Assembly (NCBI GenBank): GCA_022447585.1
Contig: JAKVAR010000009.1
Coordinates: forward strand, 121,133-185,132
Length of the DNA: 64,000 nucleotides
Origin: Crocinitomicaceae bacterium
Lineage (GTDB): Bacteria > Bacteroidota > Bacteroidia > Flavobacteriales_D > Crocinitomicaceae
Reading direction: 5' to 3'
Part shown: in pieces, positions 1 through 8,778 of the stretch
Numbering within the stretch: the stretch's first letter is position 1
How the letters are laid out: each line of letters opens with the position of its first letter
Made by a program: the position numbers and the translations under genes
The notes under the pieces: generated by a model
The model's input: the letters and a program-made list of their open reading frames with translations, nothing else
Database searches by the model: none
Told to the model about the DNA's origin: nothing

Positions 1-1
1 G

Positions 2-508
2 AATCAGTATGTTGATAAAGAGAATATAGTTTCTCATTTTGATCAAATTATACTGGAATGTAATAGAAATCCTTTTTATAAAAAGGCTTTAGGAGCAGAA
101 TGGGATAACTTACTATTAGTTATAGATGGTTCCTTAATTAGTGCTAAAAATGCTAAGAATACAATTAAGAATGCGAGATATATGGATGAAAGAGAGGAGT
201 TTATGTCAAAGTGTTTATTGAGAAAACTTCAATTTCCATTGATCGTTTTTTCTGGAGAGAACCATGTGTCTAAATTTGATAAAGAATTTTGGGGAACTCA
301 AAAAACGCTTTATAATCTTTTGATAGCTGGTTCAAAGACTATTCCTCATTCTATTTTGGCTTTATTCCCTAGTAAAAAGATTCTTAAAAAGATCCCAAAT
401 AAGAAATTCGATTACATCGACCTTGTCAATGATGAAATGTTTAACAGGTTTGATAGTGTACTTATTGTTAATGGGGTTGCTAGTGAATTTATTTACATCG
501 ATAATTAG
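2..508 (+). CDS. Hypothetical protein, 5' end outside window
   Basis: The reading frame is open from base 2 of the window to a TAG stop, so this is the C-terminal part (about 168 residues) of a longer gene. An in-frame ATG at 182 is probably internal, because the codons before it keep the same protein-like composition. The visible part has a basic stretch (SAKNAKNTIKNAR) and a run of alternating hydrophobic segments, without a signal peptide or a motif I recognise. It converges on the TonB receptor gene with only 4 bases between the stops. No function is proposed; coding status is fairly sure from the long open frame. Confidence 0.6.
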   Translation, partial: NQYVDKENIVSHFDQIILECNRNPFYKKALGAEWDNLLLVIDGSLISAKNAKNTIKNARYMDEREEFMSKCLLRKLQFPLIVFSGENHVSKFDKEFWGTQKTLYNLLIAGSKTIPHSILALFPSKKILKKIPNKKFDYIDLVNDEMFNRFDSVLIVNGVASEFIYIDN

Positions 509-512
509 TTCG

Positions 513-2897
513 CTAAAACAACACCCTGTACTGCACAAGTGGTAAGAACCCAGTCTGATAAACGGTAGAAATTATTTGGTTTTTTTCGTCGTATTGCTGT
601 TGAAATATATTTTTTTGTCCTGTTACATTCTGAAAGTCCATGGCAATTTCTTGTGTCATTTTAGATTGAATGATCTTAATGGCTAATCGTGTATTTAGCT
701 TCAAGTAAGGTTGATATTGACCTTCGTTAATCCGAGTTAAATCGCGAACTTCCTCTCCTGCAAGAATAGATTCTTCTAATAGAATAGGAGTGTATCTACC
801 ACCACCGTTCATTACAAATTTAATATCCGCGGCAATGGCAAAGATTGGTTTGGCTTTGCCATTCTCATTCAAAGGTTTTTTAGATTTGAATCTATATTCG
901 TACCCAGCAAGTAGATTTGAAGTAAATTGTCCATTGAAACTTGAATTTCTTTCTATACCATCGCTTCCTTTGTATTTAGATTGAAATAGAGATCCATTAA
1001 ACATAAAATATAAACCTTTATCCATTCGTTTTTCAAAAGTAATTTCAACACCGTAATTTGTTCCTGTACCTTCATTAACCAATGAGTCTGGAATAACAGA
1101 GTAGAATTCAGCTCCAAAGTTTAAGGCGGAATAAGCAGAAGGAAAACGCTCAACAGGTGCGTTATGAATTAACTGACCATAAAATTCTGTTTTGAAATGC
1201 AATCCATGTTTCATATAAAGATCATATCCTAAAACCCCATGCTGACTCTTTGTAAATTCAAGTTTATTGTTTGAAAGAATATATTCATCAATACCTATTT
1301 CATTTTCCTGGTAATAAATTTCAAGCGGCTGCATTTGACTATGGTAACCATAAGCAAAAGACAATCTGTTTTTCTTATTTAAATTCCACCCAATACCTAG
1401 TCTTGGTTCAAGATTGTTTTGGTTGTCAATTAAGAGGTGCTGGTAATGTAAACCTGCATTTAAAGTTAATTCATCTGTAATTTTATATTGATAAGAAACA
1501 TATGGTTTTAGTAAACCTGTATTACCTTTAGTGTCATGAATTGGGATGAATGCATTGAAATCATTACGATAAATACTATCCTGAAGTCTAAAGAAAAGTA
1601 GATCAAAAAATGCACCCGCCTTAATATAATGCCTAGCACTCAGTTTATTGGTGTAGTGTACTGCTGTTGTTTGTCTTCCTTGAAATCCGTTTTTAACGTA
1701 GTTCGTAAATGGATTTTCAAGATTTTGATCTAAGGTGTCGTTTTGTAATTTATTTGTAGCTGCTTGAATAGCAATGTTAAATTTTAAAAAACTTTTTGAG
1801 TTTAATCGCTGTTTATGATTGACCCCTACAAATCCAGTATATCCTGAGAAGTAAGTGTCATCTGCACCGTTTGCATACAAATCTTCTCCTTCTACAGTGT
1901 TTGAAGCAAGCAAGTCAATTTTACTAATTCCACCTAGACCAAATATTGTGGTCAAACTATTCTTTCCGGGTATGTTAATCTTAAACGTTGCATCCTGATA
2001 TTTGGGAACTGATGATGTTCCAAAATTTACCCCCATTAAACTTAGCAATTGTAAAACCGAATAGCGATAATTCACAGCGAAAGAAGCTTTTGATTTCTTA
2101 GAAAATGGGCCTTCAGCCATTCCTTCAAAACCATTGAATCCCATTTGAGCTAAGAATTCATACTTTTCATTGTTACCATTCCTAAGGTGCAGATCGAATA
2201 CTCCAGCATTGGCATTTCCGTATTCGGCAGGGAAAGCGCCTGTTAGAAAATCCGACTTAGCTAACATATTTGGATTAATCATACTAACTGGCCCCCCAGT
2301 AGTTCCAAAGTTTGCAAAGTGATTTGGGTTAGGAATATCTATTCCCTCCAGCCGGTATAGAACGCCTGTTGGTGAATTTCCTCGCACGATTATATCGTTA
2401 CGCGAATCATCAGCACCTTGCACTCCAGCAAAATTCTGAGCCATTCGCGCTACATCTCCTAAACTTCCAGCGTAACGTTGCGATTCTTCTATGGAGAAAG
2501 ATCTGGAACTATTAGTAACTAATTCATTTACGAGTTCATCCTCTTTACTTGCTTTTACCTGAACTTCTCCTATTTCTTTGATATAATCAACCATCTTAAC
2601 TTCGAACGTAAGCTCTTTAGTTAATACTTCTAGGTTCGAAAGTAGGACAGGTTTGTATGCGTAATAAGTTATCTGTACTGAATGTCTTCCAACTGGAATT
2701 TCGGTAAGCTTAAATTTTCCTTCAAAATCAGTAATTACTCCTTTCGTTGGATTGGAGTTTAACAGAATGACTTTAGCGCCTATTATTGGTTCTTCAGATA
2801 ATTCGTCAATTACTGTTCCGCGAATGGTACCAGTGATTTCTTGCCCGAAAGAGGTAATTATGCTAAAAGTGAATAAGAGTAATAAAAGGGTTTTCAT
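513..2897 (-). CDS. TonB-dependent outer-membrane receptor with CarboxypepD_reg domain
   Basis: A 794-residue outer-membrane protein. Residues 1-18 form a signal peptide ending at FG-Q. Residues about 22-105 are a carboxypeptidase-regulatory-like beta sandwich (GTVIDELSEEPIIGAKV, then ITDFEGKFKLTEIPVG), common at the N terminus of Bacteroidota TonB receptors. A plug domain follows at about 130-235 (DDSRNDIIVRGNSPTGVLYR, then EYGNANAGVFDL), and the rest is a beta barrel ending in an aromatic residue (QYRVLF). Such proteins import a bound ligand with energy from TonB/ExbBD. No SusD partner lies next to it, so it is not a classical SusCD pair, and the ligand cannot be read from the sequence. Confidence 0.9.
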   Translation of the reverse strand: MKTLLLLLFTFSIITSFGQEITGTIRGTVIDELSEEPIIGAKVILLNSNPTKGVITDFEGKFKLTEIPVGRHSVQITYYAYKPVLLSNLEVLTKELTFEVKMVDYIKEIGEVQVKASKEDELVNELVTNSSRSFSIEESQRYAGSLGDVARMAQNFAGVQGADDSRNDIIVRGNSPTGVLYRLEGIDIPNPNHFANFGTTGGPVSMINPNMLAKSDFLTGAFPAEYGNANAGVFDLHLRNGNNEKYEFLAQMGFNGFEGMAEGPFSKKSKASFAVNYRYSVLQLLSLMGVNFGTSSVPKYQDATFKINIPGKNSLTTIFGLGGISKIDLLASNTVEGEDLYANGADDTYFSGYTGFVGVNHKQRLNSKSFLKFNIAIQAATNKLQNDTLDQNLENPFTNYVKNGFQGRQTTAVHYTNKLSARHYIKAGAFFDLLFFRLQDSIYRNDFNAFIPIHDTKGNTGLLKPYVSYQYKITDELTLNAGLHYQHLLIDNQNNLEPRLGIGWNLNKKNRLSFAYGYHSQMQPLEIYYQENEIGIDEYILSNNKLEFTKSQHGVLGYDLYMKHGLHFKTEFYGQLIHNAPVERFPSAYSALNFGAEFYSVIPDSLVNEGTGTNYGVEITFEKRMDKGLYFMFNGSLFQSKYKGSDGIERNSSFNGQFTSNLLAGYEYRFKSKKPLNENGKAKPIFAIAADIKFVMNGGGRYTPILLEESILAGEEVRDLTRINEGQYQPYLKLNTRLAIKIIQSKMTQEIAMDFQNVTGQKNIFQQQYDEKNQIISTVYQTGFLPLVQYRVLF

Positions 2898-2911
2898 TCT
2901 ATTCTTTTTTG

Positions 2912-2919
2912 CAAAAATA
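2912..2919 (-). promoter_or_regulatory. Candidate -7 box for the TonB receptor
   Basis: The minus strand reads TATTTTTG, which fits the Bacteroidota -7 consensus TAnnTTTG. It lies 14 bases upstream of the receptor start codon, so the predicted 5' leader would be very short. No clear TTG element was found about 20 bases further upstream, so the call rests on the -7 box alone. Confidence 0.35.
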
Positions 2920-3161
2920 TTGTTTTTTTTAATTGCCTATTTGATGTAAATGTTAAAATAAACACATGTTATGTAAACTGCAGCTTTTTTTTGCTGTAAG
3001 CTCATTTTAATGATCTCCCTATAATTCTTATGTATGAGGATTCAATTCTTTGCAGTTCGTTAAAGAAAGATACAGGTGTTCATTTCAAAACCGTATTGAT
3101 ATTTGATTATATGTTTAGACTAAAATATGAGAGTGAATGCGATAGATTATTTCATAATAGA

Positions 3162-5939
3162 CTATAACTTCTCTTTTAAATAAGTTCCAGTGAAACTTTC
3201 GTTACATTCAATAATCTCTTCTGGAGTTCCTGTAAATATGATGTTTCCGCCATTAAAACCTCCTTCAGGTCCAATGTCAATGATATGATCTGCGCATTTA
3301 ATTACATCCATATTGTGCTCTATCACGACAATAGAATGACCGGCATTGATGAGTTCATTGAAAGCAATCACAAGCTTATTTACATCGTGAAAGTGAAGTC
3401 CAGTTGTAGGTTCATCAAAAATAAATAAAGTGGGTTGACTCTTCGTTCCTTTTGCTAAGAATGAAGCGAGTTTGATTCGCTGAGCTTCGCCGCCACTTAA
3501 TGTGCTAGATGCTTGTCCTAGTTTTAAATATCCAAGCCCAACTTTAACAAGGGGCTTTATTTTAGAAATAATTTTAGCCTCTAACTTTTCAGTCCCGGCT
3601 TCGAAGAATTCTAGAGATGTCTGGATATCCATATTAAGAATGTCGGCGATTGATTGGTTTCTATACTTGATATCCAAAGTCTCTGTTTTGTATCGCGTTC
3701 CATTACATTGCTCACAAGTAAGGTGCACATCGGCCATGAACTGCATTCCTACTGTTATTGTACCATCTCCTTCGCAAACTTCACACCTACCGCCATCTAC
3801 ATTATAACTAAAGAAACCGGGTTTGTATCCTCGCGTTTTTGATAGTGGTTGTCTAGCAAATAGTTCACGAATATCGTCAAATGCTTTTACGTAAGTCGCA
3901 GGATTACTACGTGATGATTTTCCTATAGGGTTTTGATCAACAAACTCAACAACCTTTATGTGTTGCATGTCTCCGCTAAAGGATTTGAATTCTCCTTGTT
4001 TGTCACCGTAAATTTCTAATTCCTTTCTAACACAAGGAAGAAGAACTTCCTTTACTAATGTAGATTTTCCCGAACCACTAACACCTGTTACACAAACAAG
4101 ACTATGTAATGGAAAGTCAACATCAATATTTTTTAAATTATTCTGTCTAGCACCAGTTATGGTTAATTTATTTTTAGATTTCCGTCTTCTTTTCGGAATA
4201 GGAATTTCTTCTTTTCCGTTGAGATAGTCAGCAGTTAGGCTATTTTTCGCCTTAATGAGTTTCTTATGATTTCCTTGAAATACAACTTCTCCACCATAAA
4301 CTCCAGCCATTGGACCAATATCTAATATTTCATCTGCCGCTTTCATCATGTCTTCTTCATGTTCGACAACTATAACCGTATTTCCAATATCTCTAAGGGA
4401 TTTAAGTACCGAAATTAAACGAATAGTGTCTTTAGGGTGTAGGCCAATAGAAGGTTCATCAAGAATATACATAGAGCCAACTAAACTACTCCCAAGAGAT
4501 GTTGCTAAATGAATTCGCTGTGATTCTCCTCCGGAAAGCGAATTAGATGCTCTGTTCAAGGTTAAGTAGCCAAGTCCCACCTCTTTTAAGAAATGCAATC
4601 TACTTGTGATTTCGGGTAGAATACGTTTAGTTATTTGTGCGTCGTGCCTATTTGGCTCGAGTGTTTGAAAAAAAGTAAGTGAATCAGAAATGGGCATAAG
4701 AACAACATCTGTTATTGACTTACCATCAATTTTTACGAAGCTGGCATCCTTACGAAGTCTAGTTCCCTTGCAATCAGGACATTTAGTTTTGCCTCTATAC
4801 CTAGAAAGCATTACTCTATATTGGATTTTATATGACTTACTTTCAACGAATTCAAAGAATTGTTTAATCCCTTTTACTTTTTTATTCCCATTCCATAATA
4901 AGTCTAATTCTTTGTCTGACAGCTCATTTACAGGTCTATGTATCGGGAAGTTTTCGTCAATGGCTTTATCAATGAACTTATGCATATGTGTAACCATTCT
5001 CTCACCTTTCCATGGGGCAACGGCTCCTTCATAAACACTGATATTCTTATTTGGTATAACTAGGTTTGGATCAACTCCGATGACCATGCCGAACCCTTCG
5101 CATGTCTTGCATGCTCCAAATGGATTGTTGAATGTGAAAAAGTGTTCATTTGGTTCTTGGAAAGTCATTCCATCCAATTCAAATTTATTGGAGAAACGTT
5201 CTTCTTTTTCATCTGATAATGTATAGATTGAACAAGTACCATGTCCTTCTGCGAAAGCTAAATTGATTGAATCACCGTACCTCGAGATATTATCCTCTTC
5301 AGAGAAATCAGTAGATATTCTATCCACCACAAGCTTTGCATTTTCAATCCCTTTTGGTTGTTTTTCTGTCAGGTCTTCAATTAAAATAAATTCTTCATTT
5401 AAAAATAAACGAACGTAACCTTGTTGTTTTAGTATTTCAATTTGCCGTTTAATACCATAAGCTTCAAATCCTGATAACGAGGCAAGAATTAAACATTTAC
5501 TTCCTGTTTTTAAGTTTCTCAGATAATCAACGACATCTGTAACACTATGTTTTTTTACTTCGTTACCGGTAATAGGAGAGATCGTTTTTCCTATACGGGA
5601 AAAAATGACTTTTAAGTAATCATAAATCTCTGTGCTTGTACCAACTGTGGATCTTGGATTGTTTGAAGTAACTTTTTGCTCGATAGCAATAGCAGGGGCA
5701 ATGCCTTTGATATAATCTGCTTCAGGCTTGTTTAATTTTCCAAGGAATTGTCTTGCGTAAGACGAAAGACTTTCAATGTATCTTCTTTGCCCTTCTGCAT
5801 AAAGGGTGTCAAAAGCCAAAGAGGATTTACCAGACCCAGATAGGCCGGTGATAACAGTCAGTTTACCGTGTGGTATTTTAACGTCGATATTCTTTAAATT
5901 GTGCATTCTTGCACCTTTTATCTCTATATGCTTTTGCAT
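3162..5939 (-). CDS. uvrA: Excinuclease ABC subunit A (UvrA)
   Basis: UvrA is the DNA-damage recognition ATPase of nucleotide excision repair and acts with UvrB and UvrC. The 925-residue protein has two ABC ATPase modules: Walker A at about 32-40 (GLSGSGKSS) and 619-627 (GVSGSGKST), signature LSGGESQ at 468 and LSGGEAQ at 814, and Walker B ILDEPSIGLH and IFDEPTTGLH. The C-terminal zinc module is intact (CEVC at 719 and CEQC at 742, spacing CX2CX19CX2C). In contrast, the first ATPase half keeps only one Cys pair at about 277-280 (CKTC), and the cysteines usual near residues 120-130 are absent. I believe this is usual for Bacteroidota UvrA. Length fits the family (about 940). Confidence 0.97.
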   Translation of the reverse strand: MQKHIEIKGARMHNLKNIDVKIPHGKLTVITGLSGSGKSSLAFDTLYAEGQRRYIESLSSYARQFLGKLNKPEADYIKGIAPAIAIEQKVTSNNPRSTVGTSTEIYDYLKVIFSRIGKTISPITGNEVKKHSVTDVVDYLRNLKTGSKCLILASLSGFEAYGIKRQIEILKQQGYVRLFLNEEFILIEDLTEKQPKGIENAKLVVDRISTDFSEEDNISRYGDSINLAFAEGHGTCSIYTLSDEKEERFSNKFELDGMTFQEPNEHFFTFNNPFGACKTCEGFGMVIGVDPNLVIPNKNISVYEGAVAPWKGERMVTHMHKFIDKAIDENFPIHRPVNELSDKELDLLWNGNKKVKGIKQFFEFVESKSYKIQYRVMLSRYRGKTKCPDCKGTRLRKDASFVKIDGKSITDVVLMPISDSLTFFQTLEPNRHDAQITKRILPEITSRLHFLKEVGLGYLTLNRASNSLSGGESQRIHLATSLGSSLVGSMYILDEPSIGLHPKDTIRLISVLKSLRDIGNTVIVVEHEEDMMKAADEILDIGPMAGVYGGEVVFQGNHKKLIKAKNSLTADYLNGKEEIPIPKRRRKSKNKLTITGARQNNLKNIDVDFPLHSLVCVTGVSGSGKSTLVKEVLLPCVRKELEIYGDKQGEFKSFSGDMQHIKVVEFVDQNPIGKSSRSNPATYVKAFDDIRELFARQPLSKTRGYKPGFFSYNVDGGRCEVCEGDGTITVGMQFMADVHLTCEQCNGTRYKTETLDIKYRNQSIADILNMDIQTSLEFFEAGTEKLEAKIISKIKPLVKVGLGYLKLGQASSTLSGGEAQRIKLASFLAKGTKSQPTLFIFDEPTTGLHFHDVNKLVIAFNELINAGHSIVVIEHNMDVIKCADHIIDIGPEGGFNGGNIIFTGTPEEIIECNESFTGTYLKEKL

Positions 5940-6207
5940 AATATTCCTTTGTTGAATGGGAGTTTCAGGATAAAGTTAACACGAAAAACAAAAAAAATAA
6001 GAAAAAAAATAAAGTTTTACCCAACCATTATTTATTCCATTCCGTTAGTCAGATAGTTACCCTTATTTTAATTGAAATTTGGTGTTTCAATCAGAAGTTG
6101 TATATTGGTAGCTAATTACTCATTTTTAAAACGCGGTGCCTATAGCATAATATTACTCTTAAACACAGTTTGATTTAATTACGATTAAGCTACTTAAACA
6201 GTAAGTT

Positions 6208-6810
6208 ATGGCTATGAAGATGAAGAATTTTGAAGACCGCGAGTTAGTCAAGTTATATATTAATGGAGATGAAAAAGCTTTTGAGGCGTTATTGATGCGT
6301 CACAAAGAAAAAATCTATCGTTTTGTATATATGAAGGTAAGAGACAATGCATTGGCTCAAGATATTTTCCAGGATACATTTATTAAAATTGTAAATACGC
6401 TTAAGGCTGGTTCGTATAATGAAGAGGGTAAGTTTTTGCCTTGGGCTATGAGAATTGCGCACAACCTGGTGATTGATTACTTTAGAAAAGCGAATAAAGT
6501 ACGTTTGATTTCTGAGTCTTCAAGTCAAAGAGATGATTTCAATATTTTTCATACACTTAAGCTTGACGATGAAAACGCCCATGAAGGTATTATGCGTGAA
6601 GAGTTAGAGTCTCAGATGGTTGACTTGATTGAATATCTTCCAGATAATCAAAGGGATATTTTGAAAATGAGAATCTTCAAGGAGATGTCTTTTAAGGATA
6701 TTGCTGATCTAGAAAATATTAGTATCAATACAGCTCTGGGTAGGATGAGATATGCTTTAATTAATTTGAGGAAAATGATTGATAAACATGAACTAGTTGT
6801 TCATTATTAG
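6208..6810 (+). CDS. ECF-type RNA polymerase sigma factor
   Basis: A 200-residue sigma-70 family factor of the extracytoplasmic-function group. Region 2 covers about 20-95 (FEALLMRHKEKIYRFVYMKV, then AQDIFQDTFIKI and FLPWAMRIAHNLVIDYFRK), and region 4 covers about 130-190 (LPDNQRDILKMRIFKEMSF, then ISINTALGRMRYALINLRK, a helix-turn-helix). It would direct RNA polymerase to a regulon that cannot be named here. No anti-sigma gene with a transmembrane segment follows; the downstream genes point the other way. Three methionines lie close together at the start (1, 3 and 5), so the exact start may be a few codons later. Confidence 0.93.
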   Translation: MAMKMKNFEDRELVKLYINGDEKAFEALLMRHKEKIYRFVYMKVRDNALAQDIFQDTFIKIVNTLKAGSYNEEGKFLPWAMRIAHNLVIDYFRKANKVRLISESSSQRDDFNIFHTLKLDDENAHEGIMREELESQMVDLIEYLPDNQRDILKMRIFKEMSFKDIADLENISINTALGRMRYALINLRKMIDKHELVVHY

Positions 6811-6832
6811 AAAGTCTTATGAATTAAGAAGT

Positions 6833-6861
6833 AAAGAGATGTCAATTTGATGTCCCTTTTT
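6833..6861 (+). terminator. Probable terminator of the sigma factor gene
   Basis: A hairpin with arms AAAG-A-GATGTCA and TGATGTC-C-CTTT around an ATT loop, with one internal mismatch and two G-U pairs, is followed by a T-rich tail. It begins 23 bases after the sigma factor stop and lies before the convergent acyltransferase stop. Confidence 0.5.
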
Positions 6862-6878
6862 ATTAAGGAAACGGTAGG

Positions 6879-7793
6879 CTAAAAAGTCATATAACGATCT
6901 TTTTTCTCTTGGTAGATGTCTTTGAAACTCACAAGAATTCCTGTTTCTTCGACATTGCCAAAATCCGAATTTACCGCAGTTCCAAAGGTTTTCATTGTTG
7001 GAGATAAGTTCATGTAAATGTTTACTAAGGGCGGAACAAATTCTCCTCTTTCTCTGGCGAAAGCATTTAAGATTTTAAATCCTTCTTTAAAGTCTAGTCC
7101 TTCTAACATGTTGTCGAAAGAGTCTTTATCGTAATTCTGAATTAGCGGATGATGGGGGGTAATTAAATTATCGTTGTCTGGGAAATAATGATGCATGAAG
7201 TTAAGTAAGAAATCTCTCGCTTCTTGATTGTATGTGGGATACATGGTAACTTTTCCAAAGAAGTATTTAATCTCAGGATGTGCAAGTACTACAGCACCAA
7301 GTCCATCCCAAATGTTATCTAAAGCAAATAATCCTTTACGAGGATTCACTGTAGGTTGAAAATTCGGCTGAACCCAACTTCTTCCTAGTTCAATTGTATT
7401 TGGAAGGTAGTTTTGAATAAACTGTTCTGAGAAAGAAAAGTAGTGGCTTGTACTTAATGCGATGTTATGTTCTTTACCAATAACGTCTTTGCAGAGTATG
7501 AAACGATATCCACCAACAATTTCTTGGTCTTCTGGTGACCAAACAATCAGCTGCTTATAGCAATTTTGAGATGTATCAAAATTATCTAGATCTAAAGGTA
7601 GTCCTGTTCCTCCGCCCGAATGTCTGAATGTTACTTCACGTAGTCTACCAATTTCTTGCACTACATTGGGAGCATTATGAATGTCCACGCAATAAATTTC
7701 ATTCCCTCCTTTTCTTGTCGTTCTTAAAAAGCGGTCTTTACTTAGTTCTTTAACTAATACGGCTTTTTCTATTGGATCAATAATGTTTTCCAT
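6879..7793 (-). CDS. GNAT-fold N-acyltransferase, OlsB/GlsB-like
   Basis: A 304-residue protein of the 'hemolysin-like' N-acyltransferase family that acylates the amino group of an amino acid in lipoamino-acid synthesis. Family hallmarks are FRHSGGGTGLPLDLDNFD (about 77-94), IVGGYRFIL (about 113) and ELGRSWVQPNF (about 155), the last matching the ELGRS motif of OlsB. It is the second gene of a pair: its start is one base after the stop of a lysophospholipid-type acyltransferase. An N-acyltransferase plus O-acyltransferase pair is the arrangement known for ornithine lipid (OlsBA) and Bacteroides glycine lipid (GlsBA). The head-group amino acid here is an inference; glycine is plausible for this phylum. 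Confidence 0.78.
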   Translation of the reverse strand: MENIIDPIEKAVLVKELSKDRFLRTTRKGGNEIYCVDIHNAPNVVQEIGRLREVTFRHSGGGTGLPLDLDNFDTSQNCYKQLIVWSPEDQEIVGGYRFILCKDVIGKEHNIALSTSHYFSFSEQFIQNYLPNTIELGRSWVQPNFQPTVNPRKGLFALDNIWDGLGAVVLAHPEIKYFFGKVTMYPTYNQEARDFLLNFMHHYFPDNDNLITPHHPLIQNYDKDSFDNMLEGLDFKEGFKILNAFARERGEFVPPLVNIYMNLSPTMKTFGTAVNSDFGNVEETGILVSFKDIYQEKKDRYMTF

Positions 7794-7794
7794 A

Positions 7795-8679
7795 TTACAA
7801 TTGTTTTCGAAGTTCGTAAACTTGTTCTTTAATATTTTGAGCTAATTCTTTGTCATTTTCATTGGACATGAGATAGTCTTTTTTGACGGGGTCTCCAACG
7901 ACAAATCTAATGTGCTTATTTCTTTGTTTAAATAATTCGTTTGAAAGATATAGCATTTCAATGTTTGCCTTAATTCCTAAGAATTTTCTCAATCTTGCAA
8001 GTCTATAGAAGAAGTTTGATAGCCCTCCTTCAATATAAATTGGAATGATAGTTCTATCAAATTCTTTAGAGTAGGAAACAAACGTCTTTTTCCATACGAG
8101 ATCTTTGACTTTTCCCTTTTCTTTTCTGCTGACAAGTCCAGCTGGAAATATACATACAGCCTTTTCTGATTGAAAAAGTGCTGAAATTTGTTCCCGGATA
8201 GAACCTTTGTTTTTACCGTGTTTATTTACGCCTACAAACATTTCCTGCATGTTCTCAAGACTCAGTAGTAAATCATTAACGATAAATTGAAGATCTTCAC
8301 GATGTCCTTTTAAAGCTGAGACCAATATCATGGCGTCCATACCACCAAGCGGGTGATTCATAGCAAGTACTATTTTACCTTCTTTTGGAATGTTTTCTAG
8401 ATTTCTAATCTCAAACGTTATATTCATATGGTCAACTGCAGCTTGGCACCATTCACCATTTTTCTTATCCCGATTTTTGTAAATGAATTCATTGATTTCA
8501 TCCTGATTCAGGATACGTTTTAAGTATCTAATAAGAAATTTAGGCATTCGCTTTAAAGCGTTAGGATTTTTACTTGCGATTAGCTTTTCGATGTCGATGA
8601 ATTTCTCGTCTTTCATATCTAGTGCAAATTTAGGTTTAATTGGCAGGTGGACTGGGGTTTGGGACTTTAATTTATTCAC
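7795..8679 (-). CDS. Lysophospholipid-type acyltransferase (PlsC fold), OlsA/GlsA-like
   Basis: A 294-residue acyltransferase. The catalytic block is AMNHPLGGMDAM (about 107-118), an H-x5-D variant of the PlsC HX4D motif that I believe is usual in Bacteroidota members. The acyl-acceptor motif appears as FPAGLVSRKEKG (about 178-189), and a third block IIPIYIEGG follows. There is no long N-terminal membrane helix. It is the first gene of a two-gene unit with the downstream N-acyltransferase. Its likely role is O-acylation of a 3-hydroxy fatty acyl amino acid to make a diacylated aminolipid; ordinary phosphatidic acid synthesis is the alternative. Confidence 0.75.
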   Translation of the reverse strand: MNKLKSQTPVHLPIKPKFALDMKDEKFIDIEKLIASKNPNALKRMPKFLIRYLKRILNQDEINEFIYKNRDKKNGEWCQAAVDHMNITFEIRNLENIPKEGKIVLAMNHPLGGMDAMILVSALKGHREDLQFIVNDLLLSLENMQEMFVGVNKHGKNKGSIREQISALFQSEKAVCIFPAGLVSRKEKGKVKDLVWKKTFVSYSKEFDRTIIPIYIEGGLSNFFYRLARLRKFLGIKANIEMLYLSNELFKQRNKHIRFVVGDPVKKDYLMSNENDKELAQNIKEQVYELRKQL

Positions 8680-8744
8680 AATTTAATTTTGAAAATATGC
8701 GTCATTTTAAATGAATCTATATGTGCTGTCTTACTCTTTATACT

Positions 8745-8752
8745 TAAGTTTG
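8745..8752 (+). promoter_or_regulatory. -7 box before the aminotransferase operon
   Basis: TAAGTTTG matches the Bacteroidota -7 consensus TAnnTTTG exactly. It lies 26 bases before the aminotransferase ATG, in the 99-base divergent gap. It probably starts the transcript that runs through the following closely packed genes. Confidence 0.55.
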
Positions 8753-8778
8753 TACCATAAACAAGCATTAATAAAATT

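Noticed and set aside
513-2897. SusC of a SusCD glycan uptake locus
   Set aside because: No SusD-like lipoprotein or glycoside hydrolase gene is adjacent, and the 794-residue length is short for SusC.
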